The notes under the pieces are model-generated. The model had not been told where the DNA came from and did no database searches. It worked only from the letters and a program-made list of their open reading frames with translations. From Paracoccus aminovorans (lineage in GTDB: Bacteria; Pseudomonadota; Alphaproteobacteria; Rhodobacterales; Rhodobacteraceae), in NCBI RefSeq assembly GCF_001546115.1, contig NZ_KQ955208.1, positions 2,012,321 to 2,076,320 on the forward strand: a stretch of DNA of 64,000 nt, in the 5' to 3' direction. Every line of letters begins with the position of its first letter. The first letter of the stretch is position 1. The translations under genes were made by a program, and so were the position numbers. This document shows positions 59,143-64,000 of this stretch, piece by piece.

Positions 59143-59982
59143 ATGACCCGTCCCTATCGCTCAGTTCTCTACATCCCCGCGGCCAATGCCCGCGCCATGG
59201 ACAAGGCCCGCACGCTGCCGGCGGATGCGATCATATTCGACCTCGAGGACGCGGTGGCGCCCGGTGAAAAGCCGGCGGCGCGCGAGATGCTGAAACAGGC
59301 GCTGCAGACGGATTACGGCGCCCGCGCCCGGATCGTGCGCATCAACGGGCTGGATACCGAATGGGGCCAGGATGACGCCCGCGCCTTTGCCAGCGGCGCC
59401 GATGCGGTGCTGATCCCCAAGGTCAGCCGCCCCGAGGATCTGGACCGCGTGGCCGCGCTGGTGTCCGAAACCCCGCTCTGGGCGATGATGGAGACGCCGG
59501 CCGGGATGCTGAACGCCGGCGCCATCGCCGCCCATCCCCGCTTGGCCGGCATGGTCATGGGCACCAACGACCTGGCCAAGGACCTGGGCAGCCGCTTCCG
59601 CCCCGACCGCCTGCCGATGATGGCGGGCCTCGGCCTGTGCCTGCTGGCCGCCCGCGCGCATGGCCGGGTGATCGTCGATGGCGTCTACAATGCCTTCAAG
59701 GACGACGACGGCCTGCGTGCCGAATGCGAGCAGGGCCGCGACATGGGCTTCGACGGCAAGACCCTGATCCACCCCGCCCAGGTCGAGATCGCCAATGCCG
59801 TCTTCGCGCCCAGCGGGGACGAGATCGACCTGGCCCGGCGCCAGATCGAGGCCTTCGACGCCGCCTCGGCGCAGGGCAAGGGCGTGGCCGTGGTCGACGG
59901 CCGCATCGTCGAGAACCTGCATGTCGCCACCGCGCGCGGCACGCTGGCCAAGGCCGAGGCCATTGCGCGTCTGGCCAGCTAG
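59143..59982 (+). CDS. CitE-like malyl-CoA thioesterase/lyase (Mcl2 type)
   Basis: A 279-residue HpcH/HpaI TIM-barrel protein starting MTRPYRSVLYIPAANARAMDKA, with FDLEDAVAPGEK (metal ligand region), RINGLDTEWGQDD, MMETPAGMLNAG and MGFDGKTLIHPAQVE. Size and N-terminus resemble the Rhodobacter (3S)-malyl-CoA thioesterase, which hydrolyses malyl-CoA to malate at the end of the ethylmalonyl-CoA pathway. The neighbouring mesaconyl-CoA hydratase gene supports this; a lyase role is not excluded. ATG 59143 fits the family start. Confidence 0.85.
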   Translation: MTRPYRSVLYIPAANARAMDKARTLPADAIIFDLEDAVAPGEKPAAREMLKQALQTDYGARARIVRINGLDTEWGQDDARAFASGADAVLIPKVSRPEDLDRVAALVSETPLWAMMETPAGMLNAGAIAAHPRLAGMVMGTNDLAKDLGSRFRPDRLPMMAGLGLCLLAARAHGRVIVDGVYNAFKDDDGLRAECEQGRDMGFDGKTLIHPAQVEIANAVFAPSGDEIDLARRQIEAFDAASAQGKGVAVVDGRIVENLHVATARGTLAKAEAIARLAS

Positions 59983-60023
59983 GTCCAACCTGCGCCGGAT
60001 ACATCCAGCAAGGGGAAAGCCAG

Positions 60024-60566
60024 ATGTTGATCCTGATCCTTGGCGTGGCCCTGTGGTGGGCGGCGCATCTCTCGAAGCGGCTGGCGCCGGGCCTGCGCGC
60101 CCGGCTGGGGCGCGGCGGCGTAGCCGGGCTGCTGGCGCTGTCGGTGGTTCTGATGATCTTCGGCTATCGCATGGCGGACGGGCCCTGGTGGTGGGGCGCC
60201 TCGGCGCCGGTCAAGGGCATCAACAACCTTCTGGTGCTGGTGGGTTTCTACCTGTTCGCGGCCGCCGGAATGAAGACCCGCATCACCGCGCGCATGCGCC
60301 ATCCGCAGCTGACCGGCTTCGCGCTCTGGGCCTTTGCGCATCTGCTGCCGAATGGCGACCTGCCCAGCTTTGTCCTGTTCGGCGGGCTGCTGGTCTGGGC
60401 GCTGGTGGAAATGGCGGTGATCAACCGCGCCCAGCCGGTCTGGACCCCGCCCGCCGGCCCGTTCCCGGTCCGCAAGGAAGTCATGGCCGCCGTCGGCGCC
60501 GTTCTGGTCCTGCTGGTGGTCGGGCTGATCCATCGCTGGCTGGGCTACAACCCCTTTGGAGGCTGA
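60024..60566 (+). CDS. NnrU-family membrane protein
   Basis: A 180-residue protein with about five hydrophobic segments (1-17, 35-50, 65-82, 93-110, 118-133, 155-175). The family stretch is ADGPWWWGASAPVKGINNLLVLVGFYLFAAAGMKTRITARMRHPQLTG. NnrU was first described near nitric oxide metabolism genes; its activity is unknown and this copy is among ethylmalonyl-CoA genes. AAGGGGAAAGCCAG precedes ATG 60024. The next gene starts at the next base after its stop. Confidence 0.85.
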   Translation: MLILILGVALWWAAHLSKRLAPGLRARLGRGGVAGLLALSVVLMIFGYRMADGPWWWGASAPVKGINNLLVLVGFYLFAAAGMKTRITARMRHPQLTGFALWAFAHLLPNGDLPSFVLFGGLLVWALVEMAVINRAQPVWTPPAGPFPVRKEVMAAVGAVLVLLVVGLIHRWLGYNPFGG

Positions 60567-60773
60567 ATGCCCAAGATCTATCGCCTGCTGACCGAGGAGG
60601 ACACCTCGGCCTTCTGCCACAAGGTCAGCGCCGCCCTGTCCAAGGGCTGGGAGCTTTACGGCAGCCCGTCCTATGGCTTTGATGCCGCAAGCGGAAAGAT
60701 GCGCTGCGCCCAGGCGGTGACCAAGGACATCGCCGACGACTACCACCCCGAGATGAAGCTGGGACAACAATGA
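60567..60773 (+). CDS. Small DUF1737 protein
   Basis: A 68-residue protein, KIYRLLTEEDTSAFCHKVSAALSKGWELYGSPSYGFD, which matches the DUF1737 pattern as recalled (YRLL, SAFCHKV, GWELYGSP, QAV). Function unknown. It starts right after NnrU and overlaps mch by 4 bp (ATGA), indicating strict co-translation with mesaconyl-CoA hydratase. Confidence 0.85.
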   Translation: MPKIYRLLTEEDTSAFCHKVSAALSKGWELYGSPSYGFDAASGKMRCAQAVTKDIADDYHPEMKLGQQ

Positions 60774-61804
60774 GCAAGACCAATCCGGGCCGTTTCTTCG
60801 AGGATTACCGCATCGGCCAGGTGATCCGCCACGCCGTCCCCCGCACCGTGGCCGAAGGCGAGCGCGCGCTGTATCACGCGCTTTATCCGGCGCGGCATGC
60901 GCTGTATTCCTCGGACGATTTCGCCGCCGATTGCGGGCTGGAGGGCTCGCCGCTGGACGACCTGATCGCCTTTCACACCGTTTTCGGCAAGACGGTGCCG
61001 GATGTCAGCCTGAACGCCATCGCGAACCTGGGTTATGCCGAGGGCCGCTGGCTGCGGCCGGTCTGGCCCGGCGACACGCTGCGCTCGGAATCCGAGGTGA
61101 TCGGGCTCAAGGAGAACTCGAACGGCAAGTCCGGCGTGGTCTGGGTCCGCACCCGCGGCATCAACCAGGTCGGCGCGGTGGTGCTGGACTATGTGCGCTG
61201 GGTCATGGTGCGCAAGCGCGACGCCGCCAGCCCGGCGCCCGATCCGGTGGTGCCGGACCTGGCCAAGGTCGTGGCCGCCGCGGATCTGGTGGTGCCCGAG
61301 GGGCTGGATTTCAGCCGCTATGATTTCGAGCTGGCCGGCGAGCCGCATCGCTGGGGCGACTATGCCGTGGGCGAGATCATCGACCATGTCGACGGTGTCA
61401 CCATTGAGGAGGCCGAGCATATGCTCGCCACGCGCCTGTGGCAGAACACCGCCAAGGTGCATTTCGACGTCACCGCGCGCGAGGACGGCCGCCGGCTGAT
61501 CTATGGCGGCCATGTCATCAGCATGGCCCGGGCGCTGTCCTTCAACGGGCTCGCCAATGCGCAGATGATCGTGGCGCTGAACGGCGGCGCCCATGCCAAC
61601 CCGTGCTTTGCCGGCGACACCGTGCGGGCTTGGTCCGAGGTGCTGGACAAGGCCCCGACCCCGGCGCCCGGCGTCGGTGCCCTCCGGCTGCGGCTGGTGG
61701 CGCAAAAGGGCGCGGCCGGCGATCACGCGCTGAAGGACGAACAGGGCAAATACGCCCCGAACGTGTTGCTGGATCTGGACTACTGGGCGCTGATCCCGAC
61801 ATGA
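60770..61804 (+). CDS. mch: Mesaconyl-CoA hydratase (ethylmalonyl-CoA pathway)
   Basis: A 344-residue double hot-dog MaoC-type enzyme that hydrates mesaconyl-C1-CoA to beta-methylmalyl-CoA. First half: GRFFEDYRIGQVIRHAVPRTVAEGERALYHALYPARHALYSSDDFA, which is characteristic; second half: WGDYAVGEIIDHVDGVTIEEAEHMLATRLWQNTAKVHFD with the hydratase Asp/His. Length equals known Mch proteins. Clustered with the malyl-CoA thioesterase gene; overlaps neighbours by 4 bp on both sides. Confidence 0.93.
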   Translation: MSKTNPGRFFEDYRIGQVIRHAVPRTVAEGERALYHALYPARHALYSSDDFAADCGLEGSPLDDLIAFHTVFGKTVPDVSLNAIANLGYAEGRWLRPVWPGDTLRSESEVIGLKENSNGKSGVVWVRTRGINQVGAVVLDYVRWVMVRKRDAASPAPDPVVPDLAKVVAAADLVVPEGLDFSRYDFELAGEPHRWGDYAVGEIIDHVDGVTIEEAEHMLATRLWQNTAKVHFDVTAREDGRRLIYGGHVISMARALSFNGLANAQMIVALNGGAHANPCFAGDTVRAWSEVLDKAPTPAPGVGALRLRLVAQKGAAGDHALKDEQGKYAPNVLLDLDYWALIPT

Positions 61805-62235
61805 GACCGGCGGCGCTTGCTCTTCTGACGCTGGCATGGGCCGGGCAGGCGCTGGCGCAGACCCCGCCCTGCGCCCTGAACGGGCTCGCGCCGCTGGCCG
61901 TGCAGGACGAGGCCAAGGCCGCCTTCCTGGCCGGCCGCTACGATGCGTTCTATCGCCTTGCCACGCCGCTGGTCCCCGAGGCGAAGGAGCGTTACGGCGC
62001 GGTGATCGGCAAGCTGCCCGTGCTGCTGCCCTCGGGCTTCGCCGATTGCTCGACCATCCTGCGGCGACAGGATCCGGGCGGAATGACGCAGGAAATCAGC
62101 CTGTTCAGGCTGAAGCCGCCCGGCACCGGCGTGCTTGCCCTGCTGCTGGCCACCGCCCCCGTCGGCGGCAAGGATCAGGTCATATTCTTCAGTTTCAACG
62201 AGAAAATTACTCAGGTTCTTGAGGATTTGCGGTGA
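61801..62235 (+). CDS. Secreted protein of unknown function
   Basis: A 144-residue protein with a signal peptide (about 1-19, ending QALAQ) and two or three cysteines in the mature part (PPCALNG, FADCSTI). No recognised domain. Its ATG overlaps the mch stop (ATGA), so it is the last gene of the ethylmalonyl-CoA unit. A frame open far upstream in the same phase lies within mch and is not used. Confidence 0.75.
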   Translation: MRPAALALLTLAWAGQALAQTPPCALNGLAPLAVQDEAKAAFLAGRYDAFYRLATPLVPEAKERYGAVIGKLPVLLPSGFADCSTILRRQDPGGMTQEISLFRLKPPGTGVLALLLATAPVGGKDQVIFFSFNEKITQVLEDLR

Positions 62236-62266
62236 GACGGGAGGTGATACCGCTAGCAGAATGGCG

Positions 62267-62299
62267 CATGTGATCACATGGGGCAAGTGCGTGATCACA
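62267..62299. promoter_or_regulatory. Twin TGTGATCACA-type operator upstream of sdhC
   Basis: TGTGATCACA at 62269-62278 (within the palindrome CATGTGATCACATG) and CGTGATCACA at 62290-62299, starts 21 bp apart. A half site TGTGATAT follows at 62313. The spacing equals that upstream of sucC. The site is about 150-180 bp before the sdhC start, in the 215-bp gap 62236-62450; no gene is seen in that gap. Confidence 0.65.
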
Positions 62300-62450
62300 A
62301 AGGCCGAAAATTTGTGATATTCGCCCTTTCATCTGGCCTCGCCCCGTGACAGATGCGACAAAACCACTAGAAGCAGACCCAATTTCTCGGCCAGCCCTCG
62401 CCGCCAGCCGCTTGTCGCGCCGAGGGCCCCTGAACGCAGGAGAGCGCATC

Positions 62451-62843
62451 ATGGCTGACGTCAACCGGGGCAACCGGCCGCTGTCACCGCATCTGCAGGT
62501 CTATCGCCTGCCACTCGCCGCCATCACCTCGATCATGACGCGGATCACCGGCCATGCGCTGGTGGCCGGGATCCTGCTGATCGTCTGGTGGCTGGTCGCC
62601 GCCGTCGCCTCGCCGGGCGCCTTCGCCTGCGCCGACTGGGTGGTCCGGTCCTGGCTGGGCTTCATCATCCTGACCGGCTCGATGTGGGCGCTGTGGTACC
62701 ACCTGCTCGCCGGGCTGCGCCACCTGTTCTACGACGCCGGCCGCGGGCTGGAGATCCAGACGGCGCAGAAATCCAGCCAGGCGATCATCGCCGGCTCGGT
62801 CGTGCTGGCCGTGCTGACGCTGATCATCTTCTTCGTGTTCTAA
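62451..62843 (+). CDS. sdhC: Succinate dehydrogenase cytochrome b556 subunit
   Basis: A 130-residue membrane anchor. RPLSPHLQVYRLPLAAITSIMTRITGHAL is the SdhC signature, followed by three helices; the His in LRHLFYD is the expected haem b ligand. With SdhD it binds quinone and anchors SdhAB in the inner membrane. ATG 62451 has AGGAGAGCGCATC upstream; a longer in-frame start is not used. Confidence 0.96.
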   Translation: MADVNRGNRPLSPHLQVYRLPLAAITSIMTRITGHALVAGILLIVWWLVAAVASPGAFACADWVVRSWLGFIILTGSMWALWYHLLAGLRHLFYDAGRGLEIQTAQKSSQAIIAGSVVLAVLTLIIFFVF

Positions 62844-62854
62844 GGGGGCCGGAC

Positions 62855-63244
62855 ATGCGCTACATCACCCCGCTGAAAGCCGCCGAGGGCCTGGGTTCCG
62901 CCCATGAGGGCACCCAGCACCACTGGGCCATGACCGTTTCCGCCGTCGCGCTGACCGTGCTGACGCCGCTGTTCATGATCGTCGTCGCCCGCGCCATCGG
63001 CCTGCCGCATCCCGAGCTGGTCGCCTATTTCGGCCGGCCGCTGCCGGCACTGATCACCGCGCTGTTCGTCATCGTGGGCATGGTGCATTTCATCAAGGGC
63101 ACCCGCATCATGATCGACGACTATTTCCACGGCGGCGTGCGCAAGGGCGCGATCATCTTCTCCGTCATCTTCGGCTGGGCGGTCATCGCCTGCGCCGTCT
63201 ACGCGCTGGCCCGCATGGGTCTGGGCGCGATCGTCGTGCTTTGA
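62855..63244 (+). CDS. sdhD: Succinate dehydrogenase membrane anchor subunit
   Basis: A 129-residue protein with three hydrophobic helices (about 28-48, 60-78, 97-120). GSAHEGTQHHW near the N-terminus and MVHFIKGTRIMIDDYFHGG between helices 2 and 3 are typical of alphaproteobacterial SdhD. It follows sdhC by 11 bp with GGGGGCCGGAC before the ATG. Confidence 0.95.
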   Translation: MRYITPLKAAEGLGSAHEGTQHHWAMTVSAVALTVLTPLFMIVVARAIGLPHPELVAYFGRPLPALITALFVIVGMVHFIKGTRIMIDDYFHGGVRKGAIIFSVIFGWAVIACAVYALARMGLGAIVVL

Positions 63245-63253
63245 GGTTCCGCC

Positions 63254-64000
63254 ATGGCTGATTACAAGATCCAGACACATGATTACGATGTCGTGGTGGT
63301 CGGCGCCGGCGGCGCGGGCCTGCGCGCGACGCTGGGCATGGCCGAGCAGGGGCTGCGCACCGCCTGCGTGACCAAGGTCTTCCCGACCCGCTCGCACACG
63401 GTCGCGGCGCAGGGCGGCATCGCCGCCAGCCTGTCGAACATGGGTCCCGACAACTGGCAGTGGCACATGTATGACACCGTCAAGGGCTCGGACTGGCTGG
63501 GCGACACCGACGCCATGGAATACCTGGCGCGCGAGGCCCCGAAGGCGGTCTATGAGCTGGAGCATTACGGCGTCCCGTTCAGCCGCACCGAAGAAGGCAA
63601 GATCTACCAGCGCCCCTTCGGCGGCCACACCACCGAATTCGGCGAAGGCCCGCCGGTGCAGCGCACCTGTGCCGCCGCCGACCGCACCGGCCACGCCATC
63701 CTGCACACGCTCTATGGCCAGTCGCTGAAGGAAAAGGCCGAGTTCTTCATCGAATATTTCGCGCTGGACCTGGTCATCACCGACGGCGCCTGCACCGGCG
63801 TGGTGTGCTGGAAGCTCGACGACGGCACCATGCATGTCTTCAACGCCAAGATGGTGGTGCTGGCGACCGGCGGCTATGGCCGGGCCTATTTCAGCGCCAC
63901 CTCGGCCCATACCTGCACCGGCGACGGCGGCGGTATGGTGGCGCGCGCGGGCCTGCCCTTGCAGGACATGGAATTCGTGCAGTTCCACCCGACCGGCATC
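63254..64000 (+). CDS. sdhA: Succinate dehydrogenase flavoprotein subunit, 3'-truncated by window edge
   Basis: The first 249 residues of SdhA; the frame is open at the last base. Seen: FAD dinucleotide site [20 protein letters not shown], the covalent-flavin region [13 protein letters not shown], and [41 protein letters not shown] 63254 follows sdhD by 9 bp with GAGGTTCCGCC. The oxidation of succinate to fumarate links this operon to the suc genes. sdhB is expected just beyond the window. Confidence 0.96.
   Translation, partial: MADYKIQTHDYDVVVVGAGGAGLRATLGMAEQGLRTACVTKVFPTRSHTVAAQGGIAASLSNMGPDNWQWHMYDTVKGSDWLGDTDAMEYLAREAPKAVYELEHYGVPFSRTEEGKIYQRPFGGHTTEFGEGPPVQRTCAAADRTGHAILHTLYGQSLKEKAEFFIEYFALDLVITDGACTGVVCWKLDDGTMHVFNAKMVVLATGGYGRAYFSATSAHTCTGDGGGMVARAGLPLQDMEFVQFHPTGI

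Overview
The window is about 67% GC with strongly GC-biased third codon positions, and is chromosomal DNA of a Rhodobacterales alphaproteobacterium, most likely a Paracoccus. Evidence: the mdh-suc-lpd and sdh clusters, ethylmalonyl-CoA pathway genes (meaB, a malyl-CoA thioesterase/lyase gene, mesaconyl-CoA hydratase), a DksA with a degenerate zinc finger, an NnrU-family gene, and a short intergenic repeat built around CTTGTGCAAATATCC. Genus is inferred from gene content and style; no database was searched.

Layout. 1-2.0 kb: 3' part of der, ended by an IS5/IS427-type element inserted at its stop codon. 2.0-6.7 kb: a membrane protein, serS, a secreted thioredoxin-fold protein, meaB, an O6-methylguanine methyltransferase and rpmB. 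6.7-10.2 kb: a copper-export operon (an unlisted Cys-rich small gene, copA, a GDSL esterase). 10.2-11.9 kb: an L,D-transpeptidase and mnmH. 11.9-17.4 kb: a nucleoside-uptake ABC transporter (BMP-type binding protein, ATPase, two permeases) ending in purine nucleoside phosphorylase. 17.4-20.2 kb: usp, CPBP protease, nfu, tsaB, rimI. 20.3-24.1 kb: sugar transferase and epimerase, then truA, an XpaC-like gene and a 27-residue membrane peptide gene. 24.1-31.0 kb: glyQ, a DUF gene, glyS, a secreted peptidoglycan-binding protein, trkH and tRNA-Gly(UCC). 31.2-37.8 kb: a PPDK-like protein, a cell-wall hydrolase and folB-folP-glmM. 37.9-41.5 kb: FAD monooxygenase, DJ-1 protein, dksA, a MoxR ATPase and a GNAT. 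41.5-43.0 kb: a low-GC island with one ClpP-like/LprI fusion.

From 43.0 kb to the end the window is dominated by central carbon metabolism: lpdA, sucB, sucA, sucD, sucC and mdh on the minus strand, and sdhC-sdhD-sdhA (cut by the window end) on the plus strand. Between them lie the ethylmalonyl-CoA genes (malyl-CoA thioesterase/lyase, NnrU, DUF1737, mesaconyl-CoA hydratase), which would feed malate and succinyl-CoA into this cycle. Several unrelated genes interrupt the TCA block: a glycosyltransferase, small membrane proteins, and a large RTX protein on the opposite strand.

The most interesting signals are regulatory. Two TGTGATCACA-type palindromes spaced exactly 21 bp apart occur upstream of both sucC and sdhC, suggesting one undescribed TCA-cycle regulator. 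Four copies of a CGTRCAC-type motif at exact 11-bp period lie upstream of the lpdA gene group. Also notable are two small genes with strong Shine-Dalgarno sequences (one before copA, one before the XpaC-like gene), a PPDK-like protein with an eroded ATP-grasp domain, and a low-GC stretch inside glyS.
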